Source: Nocardia carnea (lineage in GTDB: Bacteria; Actinomycetota; Actinomycetes; Mycobacteriales; Mycobacteriaceae). Taken from it: a stretch of 61,672 nt of DNA. The stretch lies in contig NZ_JARWOV010000040.1 in assembly GCF_029868855.1 (NCBI RefSeq), positions 1 to 61,672 on the forward strand, read 5' to 3'. Both the position numbers and the translations under genes were made by a program. Positions 28,792 to 37,791 of the stretch are shown piece after piece (position 1 is the first letter of the stretch; each line of letters begins with the position of its first letter). The notes beneath the pieces are model-generated. The model had not been told where the DNA came from and searched no databases. It worked only from the letters and a program-made list of their open reading frames with translations.

Positions 28792-30546
28792 TCAGCGCTG
28801 CCCTGCTCGCAGGAATCGGCCGGTGCGCTCGGTACCCAGCACCGGATCGGCGGCTCCGCCGCCGAAAACGAAACGCCCCCCGATATACACCGCCGCCACC
28901 GCCGCATCGTTGCGGTTGACCATTCGCGGCAGATTTCCGTACTGGGCGACCGGGCTCTCGGCGTAGGCGTCCAGCGAATCGTCGAGCCCGGCCGGATCCA
29001 CGATCACCAGATCGGCGCGGTCGCCCACCCGCAGATGTCCGGCGTCGATGTCGTACCAGTCGGCGAGTTCGCCGGTGAGGCGGTGCACCGCGCGCTCCAG
29101 CGGGATCACCGGATGTCCTGCCTGCTCGGCCTGATACATCCGGCGCAGGAAACGCAGACCGAAGTTGTAGAAGGCCATATTCCGCAGATGCGCACCCGCA
29201 TCGGAGAAACCGAGCTGGATTCCGGGATGTGCCGCGAACCGGTCCAGGACCTCCGGGCGGTGGTTCGAAATAGTTGTGCGCCAGCGCAGTTTCGTCCCGT
29301 GCTCGAGTACCAGATCGAGGAAGGCGTCCACGGGGTGCACACCGCCCCGGTCCACTCCCACCTGACCGAACGTCTTCCCGATCACCGCCTCGTCGGGACA
29401 GTCGACGATCTCGGCATCGAAGAAATCGCGGTGCCAGACCCGCAACCCGAACTTCGCGTCGTAGTCCTTGCGGAACCGGCGACGGTAATTCTGGTCGGCC
29501 AGCAGCGCATCACGTTCCACCCGATCGGCGAGATGCAGTGCCGCGGCGCCGGACCCGAATTCCTCGAAGATCACCAGATCGATTCCGTCGGCGTATACCT
29601 CGAACGGAACGGGCAGATGCTGCCAGCGGAAATCCGCGCCGAGGCCGTTGACCAGGCGAGCCAGGGTGCCGATGAGCACGACCGCGAACGGATTGGCCTT
29701 GATATCGGCGGCCGAGAGCAGCGTGGTCTTCAACCGTTTGCGCGCGATCCCCAGACTGCTGAAGATCATCGCCCCGAGACTGCGCGGCGAGGTGATATCC
29801 GGTCCGCCCTGCAGAATACGTCCGCGCCGGCGCAGGATCGCGTTGAGCCGCCGGCGTTCCCGGGCCTTCGCATAGGTCGACGGGAGGGTGCGCGAGCGGC
29901 AGGTTTCGCCGTCGACCTTGTCGAACAGCAGTTGCTGCGCCGACATCCCGACGAACCCGGCGTCGAGCGCCTCGCACAGTGCCGCTTCCATATCCGCGAG
30001 CTCGGCGGGGGTGGGCCGCGCATCCTTACGGGTGGCCCGGTCCAGGCCCATCAGCGCGGTGCGGATATCGGAATGGCCCAGCATCGCCGCGATATTCGGG
30101 CCCAAGGGCAGCTGTTCGAGTGCCGTGATGTATTCGCCGGCCGAAGTCCAGGTCTTGGTCTCGTCGAGGGTATCGATGACGTGGCGGCGGGGGATGGCCT
30201 CCACCCGGCCGAAGATATCGCCGGCTCCGGTGGGATCGATATGGACGGTCGACAGTGAACAGGAGCCGAGCAGCACCGTGGTGATACCGTGCCGCACCGA
30301 TTCCGACAGCGACGGTGTCTCGAGCACTTCGATGTCGTAGTGGGTATGAATATCGATCATCCCGGGCAGCACCCATTTGCCGCGGGCGTCCACCACGTCC
30401 GGGCAGCCGGTTTCGTCGAGCGGGGTCTCCGATACGGCCACGACCCGGTCGCCGTCCAACCCCAGGTGGCGAATCGCCGAGGGTGCGCCGGTGCCGTCGA
30501 ACCAGCGGCCGCCTTTGATGATCGTGTCGTAGCTCACACATCCCAT
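28792..30546 (-). CDS. N-acyl-D-amino-acid deacylase-like amidohydrolase
   Basis: A 584-residue member of the D-aminoacylase/amidohydrolase-3 group. The N-terminal beta-sandwich precedes GMIDIHTHYD (metal His67/His69). GHSDIR, VHPVDAFLDLVLEH and FSDAGAHLRNMAFYN (late catalytic Asp) match the family, and the C-terminus DLVIVDPAGLDDS...VYIGGRFVFGGG closes the sandwich. The substrate could be an N-acyl-D-amino acid or another cyclic amide. The ATG at 30546 has AGGTGA upstream at suitable spacing; a GTG three codons later is the alternative. gnd lies upstream on the same strand behind a terminator. Confidence 0.88.
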   Translation of the reverse strand: MGCVSYDTIIKGGRWFDGTGAPSAIRHLGLDGDRVVAVSETPLDETGCPDVVDARGKWVLPGMIDIHTHYDIEVLETPSLSESVRHGITTVLLGSCSLSTVHIDPTGAGDIFGRVEAIPRRHVIDTLDETKTWTSAGEYITALEQLPLGPNIAAMLGHSDIRTALMGLDRATRKDARPTPAELADMEAALCEALDAGFVGMSAQQLLFDKVDGETCRSRTLPSTYAKARERRRLNAILRRRGRILQGGPDITSPRSLGAMIFSSLGIARKRLKTTLLSAADIKANPFAVVLIGTLARLVNGLGADFRWQHLPVPFEVYADGIDLVIFEEFGSGAAALHLADRVERDALLADQNYRRRFRKDYDAKFGLRVWHRDFFDAEIVDCPDEAVIGKTFGQVGVDRGGVHPVDAFLDLVLEHGTKLRWRTTISNHRPEVLDRFAAHPGIQLGFSDAGAHLRNMAFYNFGLRFLRRMYQAEQAGHPVIPLERAVHRLTGELADWYDIDAGHLRVGDRADLVIVDPAGLDDSLDAYAESPVAQYGNLPRMVNRNDAAVAAVYIGGRFVFGGGAADPVLGTERTGRFLRAGQR

Positions 30547-30581
30547 TGCAACTGGTCACCTGACCGGAGTCAAGGGGTGGC

Positions 30582-30613
30582 CGGTGCCGGGCAGAACGAT
30601 CCGCCCGGCACCG
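30582..30613 (-). terminator. Terminator of gnd
   Basis: Perfect 11-bp stem (CGGTGCCGGGC with GCCCGGCACCG) and a 10-base loop, starting 5 nt after the gnd stop on the minus strand. Confidence 0.65.
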
Positions 30614-30618
30614 CATGA

Positions 30619-32064
30619 TCAGCTGGTCCGGACCTCGGACCGGTCCTCGCTCCACAGCGTGTGGTACTTGCCCTCGGCATCCACCCGCTCATAGGTGTGC
30701 GCGCCGAAGAAATCGCGCTGGGCCTGGGTGAGCGCGGCCGGGAGCCGCTCCGCGCGCAGGGCGTCGTAGTACGACAGCGAGGAGGCGAACGCCGGCACCG
30801 GGATACCCAGCAGGGTCGCGGTGGCGACGACCCGGCGCCAGCTGTCGATCGCGGTTTCGATAGCGCTGCGGAAATAGGGGTCCAAGATCAGGCTCGGCAG
30901 GGCCGGATCGGTCTCGTAGGCCTCCTTGATCCGGTTCAGGAAGCGGGCCCGGATGATGCAGCCGCCGCGCCAGATGGTGGCCAGATCGCCGGGCGTCAGA
31001 TCCCATCCGTACTCCGCGCTACCCGCGGCGATCTGATCGAAGCCCTGGGCGTAGGCGACGACCTTGGAGGCGTACAGCGCCTGCCGGATATCCTCGGTGA
31101 ACTGCACGATATCGGTGGGCTTGGCGGCGAGTTCGCCCGCGGCCAGGTCCTTGGCGGCGGCGCGCTGGGCCCGCGACCCCGACAGCGCCCGGGCGAACAC
31201 CGCCTCGGCGATACCGGTCACCGGGATCCCGAGATCCAGGGCCGATTTCACCGTCCAGCGTCCCGTGCCCTTCTGCTCCGCGGCATCGACGATCACATCG
31301 ACCAGCGGTTTACCGGTTTTCGCATCCACCTGCCCGAGAACCTCGGCGGTGATCTCCACCAGATAGCTCTCCAGATCGCCGGAGTTCCACTGGGTGAAGA
31401 TATCGGCGATCTGCTTCGGGTCCAGGTCCAAGGCGGCGCGGAACAGATGATAGGCCTCGCCGATCAACTGCATATCGGCGTACTCGATACCGTTGTGCAC
31501 CATCTTCACGAAATGCCCGGAGCCGTCGGGGCCGATATGGGTACAGCACGGTGTGCCGTCCACCTGCGCGGCGATCGACTCCAGCAGCGGACCCAGCGAT
31601 TCGTAGGATTCGGCCGGGCCACCGGGCATGATGGAAGGTCCGTTGAGCGCGCCTTCCTCACCACCGGAGATACCGGCGCCGACGAAATTCAGGCCGCGCT
31701 CGCGCAGCGCCGCCTCCCGGCGGATGGTGTCGGTGTAGAGGGCGTTACCGCCGTCGATGATGATATCGCCGGGCTCCATGGCCGCGGCGAGCTCTTCGAT
31801 CACCGCGTCGGTGGCGTCACCGGCCTTCACCATGATGAGCACGCGGCGCGGTTTCTCCAGGGCCGCGACGAACTCGGCGACGGTTTCGGTGCGGATGAAA
31901 TCACCGTCGCCGCCGTGCGCGGCGAGCAGTGCGTCGGTTTTCGCGACGCTGCGATTGTGCAGGGCCACGGTGTAGCCGTGCTTGGCGAAGTTTCGGGCGA
32001 TATTGCTGCCCATCACCGCCAGGCCGGTGACCCCGATCTGGGCACGCGCTGTGGAGGACGCCAT
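30619..32064 (-). CDS. gnd: 6-phosphogluconate dehydrogenase, decarboxylating
   Basis: Third enzyme of the oxidative pentose phosphate pathway, oxidising 6-phosphogluconate to ribulose 5-phosphate with release of CO2 and reduction of NADP+. It is 481 residues, the usual length of the long form. The dinucleotide fold is GVTGLAVMGSNIARN followed by HNRS (NADP-type). The substrate signature is ISGGEEGALNGPSIMPGG, the catalytic Lys is in HFVKMVHNGIEYADMQL, and the all-helical C-terminal half contains WNSGDLESYLVEITAEV and KGTGRWTVKSALDLG. ATG at 32064. The gene stands alone, with a terminator behind it. Confidence 0.97.
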   Translation of the reverse strand: MASSTARAQIGVTGLAVMGSNIARNFAKHGYTVALHNRSVAKTDALLAAHGGDGDFIRTETVAEFVAALEKPRRVLIMVKAGDATDAVIEELAAAMEPGDIIIDGGNALYTDTIRREAALRERGLNFVGAGISGGEEGALNGPSIMPGGPAESYESLGPLLESIAAQVDGTPCCTHIGPDGSGHFVKMVHNGIEYADMQLIGEAYHLFRAALDLDPKQIADIFTQWNSGDLESYLVEITAEVLGQVDAKTGKPLVDVIVDAAEQKGTGRWTVKSALDLGIPVTGIAEAVFARALSGSRAQRAAAKDLAAGELAAKPTDIVQFTEDIRQALYASKVVAYAQGFDQIAAGSAEYGWDLTPGDLATIWRGGCIIRARFLNRIKEAYETDPALPSLILDPYFRSAIETAIDSWRRVVATATLLGIPVPAFASSLSYYDALRAERLPAALTQAQRDFFGAHTYERVDAEGKYHTLWSEDRSEVRTS

Positions 32065-32332
32065 GAACCTGCTCTTTCGTTCGACAGTTTTACCATTCCG
32101 GCCGGTCGCGCCGCGTCCGCGAACAGGTGCGGTTCGCTCGCGAGCACGGCTGACTGCCTCTGTTCTTTTCTACCGGGTGCCCCCCGGACCGTGCGCGCGG
32201 ACCCGCCGATGCGGGCCCGGGGCCCTGCCGCCGTGGCCGCCGGGAGCCCGGTGGTCCGGCGGCGGCAGGGATCCGGCGGGCGGCCTCGAGCCTGTCCACC
32301 GTGCCGGACTCGGTTCCCGCGCAAGGCAACTG
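32065..32332. other. Divergent intergenic region between gnd and a secreted esterase
   Basis: The region carries the gnd promoter (not resolved; an AT-richer patch lies at 32070-32100 and another at 32155-32175) and a very stable 48-nt hairpin at 32223-32270. No gene is seen. Confidence 0.4.
32223..32270. other. Long GC-rich hairpin between divergent genes
   Basis: Outer perfect 11-bp stem (CCCTGCCGCCG/CGGCGGCAGGG), then a small internal loop, then a second 8-bp stem (CCGCCGGG/CCCGGTGG, one G.T). It lies between the divergent gnd and esterase starts, so it is not placed as an ordinary terminator of either gene. Confidence 0.5.
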
Positions 32333-33331
32333 ATGCCGACATGGGAACGCCGCGGGACGTTGCTGCGCCGCGAGAACGGGTACAAGGGAGGAGTGCGGTG
32401 GAAATATCTGATTGCGGTATCGAGTGCGGTGTGTGTCGCCGCAATATCACTGTTCGTCCCGTCCGCGGCGGCCGCGCCGAGCCCGCGGGTGGACGCGGAA
32501 CGACCACTCGGCGGCCGCGCGATCCAGCTGGACGTGTTCTCCCCGGCGATGAACAGGGTGATCACCAATCGGGTGATCCCGGCGGCCGGTGGCGGGCCCG
32601 CTCCCACGATCTACCTGCTCACCGGTATCGGCGGCGGGACAGACGGTATCTCCTGGTGGGACGATACCGATGTCCGGCACTTCTTCGCCGACAAGAACGT
32701 CAACGTGGTGATGCCGATCGGTGGCGCGTACACCATGTACACCGATTGGCATACCGACGATCCGGCGCTGGGCCGCGCCCGCTGGCAGACCTACCTCACC
32801 GCGGAACTGCCCGCGGTGGTGGACGCCCGGTTCGCGACGACCGGCCGCAACGCGATAGCCGGTGTATCGATGAGCGGCGGGTCGGCGGTGGACCTGGCGA
32901 TCCAGGCGCCCGGCCGGTACCGGGCGGTCGCTTCCTACAGCGGCTGTCCGTGGTCCGCGGATACGGCCGGGGTCGCGATGGTGGCCGCCCAAGTGGTCCG
33001 TGGCGGCGGTCACCCCGGCAATATGTGGGGCCCGCCCGGAGGTCCCGGGTGGCAGGCGCACGACGCCTTCCGGCACGCCTCGCGGCTCGCGGGCAAAACG
33101 GTGTACCTCTCCGCGGCCTCGGGAATCCCGGGCGCCATCGACCGCGGCTGGGGTTTCCCGCCCGTCGAGGCCGTAGCCAGTGCCTGTACCTCGGCCTTCG
33201 CCGGCCGGTTGGCCGAACTCGGCGTCGGTACCGTACACATCGACCGACCGGCCGGCGCGCACACTTGGGGACAGTTCGAATACGACCTGCACGATTCCTG
33301 GCCGCATATCGCGCGAGCCATCGGAGCGTGA
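32333..33331 (+). CDS. Secreted mycolyltransferase-like esterase (Ag85 family)
   Basis: Alpha/beta-hydrolase of the esterase D/antigen-85 family that, in mycolata, transfers mycolates to trehalose or arabinogalactan outside the membrane. A hydrophobic signal segment ends at AAAAPSPR. The nucleophile Ser is in GVSMSGG (residue 179), the probable Glu is in PVEAVASACTS (279), and the His is in GAHTWGQFEYDLHDSW (310). TYLTAELP and YSGCPWSADT are typical. ATG at 32333 (AAGG upstream) gives a long signal-peptide n-region. A GTG at 32393 gives a shorter one but sits only 1-2 nt after a strong GGAGG. Either is possible. Confidence 0.82.
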   Translation: MPTWERRGTLLRRENGYKGGVRWKYLIAVSSAVCVAAISLFVPSAAAAPSPRVDAERPLGGRAIQLDVFSPAMNRVITNRVIPAAGGGPAPTIYLLTGIGGGTDGISWWDDTDVRHFFADKNVNVVMPIGGAYTMYTDWHTDDPALGRARWQTYLTAELPAVVDARFATTGRNAIAGVSMSGGSAVDLAIQAPGRYRAVASYSGCPWSADTAGVAMVAAQVVRGGGHPGNMWGPPGGPGWQAHDAFRHASRLAGKTVYLSAASGIPGAIDRGWGFPPVEAVASACTSAFAGRLAELGVGTVHIDRPAGAHTWGQFEYDLHDSWPHIARAIGA

Positions 33332-33360
33332 GACCCGCGCCGATCGACGATCATGGTCGT

Positions 33361-33588
33361 ATGAAGGAACTGCGGTGCACCTACTGCGCCGGAACGGAAT
33401 TGGAACCGGGATTCCTGGAGGATCGCGGGGAAGGGTCCGGCGGGCATGTTCGCTGGATCGAGGGCGCCCTGGAGCGGGGAATTTTCGGCGGTGCCAGACG
33501 TTTCGGCCGGCCACGGCGCGCGGTCGACACCTACCGGTGCGTGCGCTGCGGTCATCTCGAGATGTTCGCCCGCGCCGAACGCGAGTAG
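33361..33588 (+). CDS. Small zinc-ribbon protein, 75 residues
   Basis: Two CxxC pairs (CTYC near residue 6 and CVRC near residue 60) frame a polar insert, giving a four-Cys zinc-ribbon of the kind found in DUF6487-like proteins. The Gly-rich middle (RGEGSGG) and the Arg-rich stretch before the second knuckle are notable. It starts 30 nt after the esterase gene and may be read with it. Function unknown. Confidence 0.65.
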   Translation: MKELRCTYCAGTELEPGFLEDRGEGSGGHVRWIEGALERGIFGGARRFGRPRRAVDTYRCVRCGHLEMFARAERE

Positions 33589-33883
33589 CGCGGGGCGGTA
33601 CTGCCGGGCGCCACGAGGATCGGGATTGTCGTAGGCCACGGCCGGAATCTGTGTATCACTCCCGGCTGTGTAGGCCCGGTGGGCACGGAGCGGTATGACA
33701 CCCGGGTAGCGGATCCGGAGCCACTGCCGAACCTGTTCGAGGTATGGCGCACGGAGCCCGGATGCACCAGGATGGACGGCATCGGGGACGTGCGGGCGGG
33801 GACAGGAACCGGGGTGTGAGAGTAGACGTGAGGCGAATCAGGGCTGTGCGTCGCGTGGCCGAGCCCGGCAACCGGGGAGTGCG
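33589..33883. other. Intergenic region upstream of the FtsX-type permease
   Basis: About 295 nt with no supported gene. An open frame in phase with the zinc-ribbon gene continues after its stop to about 33820, but has no good start or ribosome-binding site. The promoter of the permease is presumably here. Confidence 0.35.
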
Positions 33884-36379
33884 ATGATCGCCGCGGGGTG
33901 GGACCGGTTCCGGCTGTTCAATATCGGTGATCTGCTGGTCCATCGGGGCCGGTCGCTCATGTCGCTGATCGTCATGGCTGTGTCGGCGGCGCTGCTGGTC
34001 GCGGTGTTCAGTATCTCCGGTTCGGTGACCGGTTCGGTGGACAAGCTCGTCGCCGGTCTCGGCGGCGACGCCCAGCTCGAGATCAGCGGCATCACCGACG
34101 CGGGGTTCGGTCAGGATCTGCTGGGCGCGGTATCGGCGACCCCGGGGGTGCGCACGGCGGTACCGATGCTGCGTGCCCAGACCGGTGCCGACGAGGACCG
34201 GGCACTACTGGTGGGTGCGGACCCCCGGATCGCCGAACTCGGCAGTTCGCTCACCGGATCGCTCGGCTCGGACGCCGCGAAACTGTTGACCGTACCCAAC
34301 GGCGTGCTGACCGGCGCGGCCATGGGATACGGGGTGGGAGAGACGTTTCCGCTCGGTTCCGGCACGGCGACCGTGGCCGGGATACTCGACGCCGACGGCG
34401 CCGGGCAACTCAACGGCGGATACCTGATCGCGACCACTCTGCCGACCGCGCAGAAGCTCACCGGCCGCACCGGGCAGCTCGATTCGATCCAGATCATCGC
34501 CGAGCCCGGCACCGATATCGACCGGCTGCGTACCGCGCTGACCGATACCGTGGCCGGCCGTGCCGTGGTCGCCGACCCGGGCCTGCGGGCCGCCCAGGCG
34601 GGTGGCGCGGTGATGATCATCCGCTACTCCACCCTGATGGCCGCCGCGGCAGCACTGGTGGTCTCGGCATTCCTGATCTACAACGCCATGGCCATGGCTA
34701 TCGCCCAGCGACGCCCCACCCTGTCGCTGCTGCGCGCGATCGGCGGCCGCCGCGCACCCATGGTGCGCGATCTGCTGGCCGAGTCGGTGCTGGTCGGCAT
34801 GCTCGGCGGAATTCTCGGCTCGGGCGCGGGGATCCTGATGGGGCGTATCGCGATCGACCAGCTGCCCGCCGCCATCCTGCAATCGGTGGAGGCCCGCACC
34901 GAATACCAGGTGCCCGGCTACGCGATACCCGTCGCGATCGCGTTGTGTGTGCTCGCCAGTGTGACGGCATCTGCGTTCGCGGCCCGGGCGGTATACCGAG
35001 TACAGCCGATCGAGGCGCTGGTGCCGGTGGGCGCGGCGGCCTCCGATACCGTGCGCCCGGCGCTGCGCCGGGCAGCGGTGGTCCTCGGTCTGATCATGGT
35101 GGGAGCCGCGATCTACCTCGCCGAAACGGATTTCGGGATCTGGTCGCTGGCCTCGATCTCGCTGTCCTTCGGTGCCGCGATCGTGCTGTGTTTCGCCGCG
35201 ACCGGCCCGATCGTGCGCACGGCCGGCGCGATCGCCCGCTTGTTCGGCGGTCCGGGCGCATTGGGCGCCACCACCCTCGAACGCGCCCCACGCCGAGTGT
35301 GGGCGACGGCGATGACGGTGTTGATCGGAGTGGCGGCCGTGGTGTCCACCGGAAGCGCGACCCGCAACGTCGTCGATTCGGCGGCCGTGAGTTTCGAGAA
35401 TCTGGCCGCGACCGACTTCTGGGTCACCCCCGGGTCCATGGCACAGTTCCCGACCGGCCCGCTGCTTCCCGACGGTCTCGAGGAACAGCTCGAGGCGGTA
35501 CCCGGTGTGGCGGCGGTGAATCCGGCGCAGCTGGCGTTCGCCGGTGTCGGCGCCGGGCGGGTACTGCTGCAGGGGTTTCCGGCGGGTTCCGACAACACGA
35601 GGTTGAGCTCGGAGATGAGCCCGGAAACCGCCCGGCTGCTCGTCACCGGTGAGGGCGTGGTGGTTTCCCGGGACGTCGCCCGGTCATTACATGTCGCCGC
35701 GGGCGATACCCTCACCCTGCCGACGCCGACGGGCCGGCACGAGGTCCGGGTATTGCAGGTGATCCCGTACTTCTCCGCGATCGCGGGTGTGATCATGATG
35801 GATCTCGACCGGATGCGCGGCTGGTACCAGCGGCCGGGGGAGACCACCCTGGCCGTGGATCTGGCTCCGGGCGCCGATCCCGATACCGTTCGCGCCGAAT
35901 TGCGCCGGGTGGTGCCGCCGGAGCTCTATATCGATTCCGGCCGCGAAGCCGTCGCCGCCACCTCCGCGAGTCTGCGCCAGGGGACCGCGCTGGCGACGAA
36001 TATCCTCTGGATCGTCGTCCTGGTGGCGACCATCGCGCTACTGAACACCCTGATGCTGTCGGTCCTGGATCGCCGTCGCGAGATCGGGGTGTTGCGGGCG
36101 ATGGGTACCAGCCGCCGTTTCCTGCTGCGGTCGGTGCTGGCCGAGGCCGCCGGGATCGGCCTGATCGGCGCGGTGCTCGGCCTGCTCGTCGGCGCCGCGG
36201 TACAGTACCTGTCCGCGATCGCCATCGGCCATGCGATGACCATCGACGTCGTCTACGAACCGAGCCCGCTACTGGTGGTCTACGGGGTGGTGGCTCTGCT
36301 GCTTGCGCTACTCGGATCCGTTCCGCCGGCGCTGCGTGCGGCGCGGATGCCGATCGTGGAAGCCCTCGCGGTGGACTGA
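33884..36379 (+). CDS. FtsX-like ABC permease (MacB/LolC type), no ATPase nearby
   Basis: An 831-residue permease with two FtsX domains. A membrane helix at about 25-48 is followed by an extracytoplasmic domain. Three-helix FtsX block 1 (about 250-385) includes AIAQRRPTLSLLRAIGGRRAPMVRDLLAESV. A second helix at about 480 precedes another extracytoplasmic domain. FtsX block 2 (about 705-825) includes the coupling stretch DRRREIGVLRAMGTSRRFLLRSVLAEAAGIG. Such proteins export lipids, lipoproteins or peptides, or drive wall hydrolases, together with a LolD-type ATPase; none is encoded next to it. ATG at 33884 is preceded by GGGGAG. Confidence 0.88.
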   Translation: MIAAGWDRFRLFNIGDLLVHRGRSLMSLIVMAVSAALLVAVFSISGSVTGSVDKLVAGLGGDAQLEISGITDAGFGQDLLGAVSATPGVRTAVPMLRAQTGADEDRALLVGADPRIAELGSSLTGSLGSDAAKLLTVPNGVLTGAAMGYGVGETFPLGSGTATVAGILDADGAGQLNGGYLIATTLPTAQKLTGRTGQLDSIQIIAEPGTDIDRLRTALTDTVAGRAVVADPGLRAAQAGGAVMIIRYSTLMAAAAALVVSAFLIYNAMAMAIAQRRPTLSLLRAIGGRRAPMVRDLLAESVLVGMLGGILGSGAGILMGRIAIDQLPAAILQSVEARTEYQVPGYAIPVAIALCVLASVTASAFAARAVYRVQPIEALVPVGAAASDTVRPALRRAAVVLGLIMVGAAIYLAETDFGIWSLASISLSFGAAIVLCFAATGPIVRTAGAIARLFGGPGALGATTLERAPRRVWATAMTVLIGVAAVVSTGSATRNVVDSAAVSFENLAATDFWVTPGSMAQFPTGPLLPDGLEEQLEAVPGVAAVNPAQLAFAGVGAGRVLLQGFPAGSDNTRLSSEMSPETARLLVTGEGVVVSRDVARSLHVAAGDTLTLPTPTGRHEVRVLQVIPYFSAIAGVIMMDLDRMRGWYQRPGETTLAVDLAPGADPDTVRAELRRVVPPELYIDSGREAVAATSASLRQGTALATNILWIVVLVATIALLNTLMLSVLDRRREIGVLRAMGTSRRFLLRSVLAEAAGIGLIGAVLGLLVGAAVQYLSAIAIGHAMTIDVVYEPSPLLVVYGVVALLLALLGSVPPALRAARMPIVEALAVD

Positions 36380-36383
36380 GGGC
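36362..36383. terminator. Small hairpin at convergent gene ends
   Basis: Arms GCCCTC (36362-36367) and GAGGGC (36378-36383) span the end of the permease gene. The convergent acyltransferase gene ends 4 nt further on. Confidence 0.35.
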
Positions 36384-36386
36384 GAC

Positions 36387-37781
36387 CTACTCTCGCCCGG
36401 TCGCGGCTGCCCGGAGGATTCCGCCCAAGGTGTCCAGATAGCGCCGCACCGAATCGTGGGCGACCGGATTATCCGGGTAGATCACGCTGATCGTGGTTTC
36501 GTTCGGCAACCGGTTGATCCAGACGAGGGCTTCCTCGCTGGCCGCGCGATTACCGTACAGACCGCTGCGGGCGATATCGAAGAACTCGCTACCGGCGAAA
36601 TCACGGGCGTCGACATAGGAGATCATCGGGTTGGACCAGTTCGGCCCGACCGCGATACCGCTGTCGGCCGGGGCCAGTTCGAGCACCCGGTGGATGGTGG
36701 TGGTTTTCAGCCGCATCCCGTTCTCGTAGGCCCGCTGGGCCCGCGCCACCGTCCGTTCGAACGAGGACCGCATCCCGATCGGGAAGGCGACCGGAACCAG
36801 GGCCACATACCAGCCGATGGAAGCCATCTCCTCGAACGTGGCCCGGGTGTTGAGCGGTGTGATGCCGAAATAGTAGTCGCTGTCGGCGAGTTCGCGTTCG
36901 GCCAGGGCCGCCGCGGCGAACACCCCGCCGGCGAACTCGCCACCGTTGTCCCGGCAGACCTTCTCGAAGCGAGCCGCCGCGTCTTCGCCGAACAAGGTGA
37001 TCGTGCGATGCGCGCTGCGATGCGTATCGCCCTCGCGCAGACCCAGATCCAGCGGGAACGACGGCAGTTCGCCGTCGTTGCCGCGGAGCAGCCGCAACCA
37101 TGCGCCGACCTCGGGGGAGGCGAGGGTCAACCGCGCCGAGGCGGCGCGTTCACGGGCACAGTACTCGGTGTAACTTGCGGGTTGCAGAATAGGCGGGGCC
37201 TGATCCCAGGCGTGTTTCGCGTACAGGCAGGCCAATTCGAACGACGAGATGTGCTGGCCCACACCGTCGGTGTGCAGATGGTCGATCGCCATGAACACGG
37301 TGGTGGATTCGTCGTGTTCGACGGCCCAGAAGGTGAAGCAGTCCCACCGGGTGGGGGCGGGCGTACGCGCCTGGGCGAGCGCTCGGATCGCGGCGGAATC
37401 GGTGAGCGGGCCGTGATCGATGGGCGTGAAATCGATCTCGCCGGGATCCATCAGATGCCGTCGTAGCGTGCCGTCGGGCTCGAGCTCGAACCGGCTGCGG
37501 AAAGTATCGTGCCGGGTGAGGAATTCGTTGACCGCACGGGTCATCGCCACGCGGTCGAGCACGGCCGGTACCTCCGCTGTGACCAGGCACAACCCAGAAC
37601 TCCGGTAATCGGTTCCGGCGTTACGGTACACCTGCCGCAGATAATGCTCCTGCTGATGCGACGGTGGCGCACTGTGCGCGGGTGCCGCGGCGGCAGCGGC
37701 CCGTGCGGCGGGGGTCGCCTCCCAGCTCACCACCCGCCCGGGTGCGGGATTCCATTCGTCGATGAGACCGAAATCGACCAT
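36387..37781 (-). CDS. PapA-like acyltransferase (condensation-domain superfamily)
   Basis: A 464-residue acyltransferase of the polyketide-associated-protein/condensation-domain fold. The active-site motif HxxxDG is HLHTDG at residues 168-173. The N-terminal lobe has SHQQEHYLRQVYR and EFLTRHDTFRSRFE. The second lobe has the GIAVGPNWSNPMISYVDARDF region at the place of the latch. PapA proteins move acyl chains from a polyketide synthase to trehalose or a diol. Here the gene is the last of a pks-exporter-acyltransferase unit (10 nt gap from the exporter), so it probably esterifies the synthase product. Start ATG at 37781. Confidence 0.85.
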   Translation of the reverse strand: MVDFGLIDEWNPAPGRVVSWEATPAARAAAAAAPAHSAPPSHQQEHYLRQVYRNAGTDYRSSGLCLVTAEVPAVLDRVAMTRAVNEFLTRHDTFRSRFELEPDGTLRRHLMDPGEIDFTPIDHGPLTDSAAIRALAQARTPAPTRWDCFTFWAVEHDESTTVFMAIDHLHTDGVGQHISSFELACLYAKHAWDQAPPILQPASYTEYCARERAASARLTLASPEVGAWLRLLRGNDGELPSFPLDLGLREGDTHRSAHRTITLFGEDAAARFEKVCRDNGGEFAGGVFAAAALAERELADSDYYFGITPLNTRATFEEMASIGWYVALVPVAFPIGMRSSFERTVARAQRAYENGMRLKTTTIHRVLELAPADSGIAVGPNWSNPMISYVDARDFAGSEFFDIARSGLYGNRAASEEALVWINRLPNETTISVIYPDNPVAHDSVRRYLDTLGGILRAAATGRE

Positions 37782-37791
37782 CTTTCGTTCC

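Noticed and set aside
33589..33820. An open frame continuing after the zinc-ribbon gene with protein-like composition (e.g. around LPNLFEVWRTEPGC).
   Set aside because: There is no good start codon with a ribosome-binding site and no family resemblance, so it may be chance openness in GC-rich DNA.
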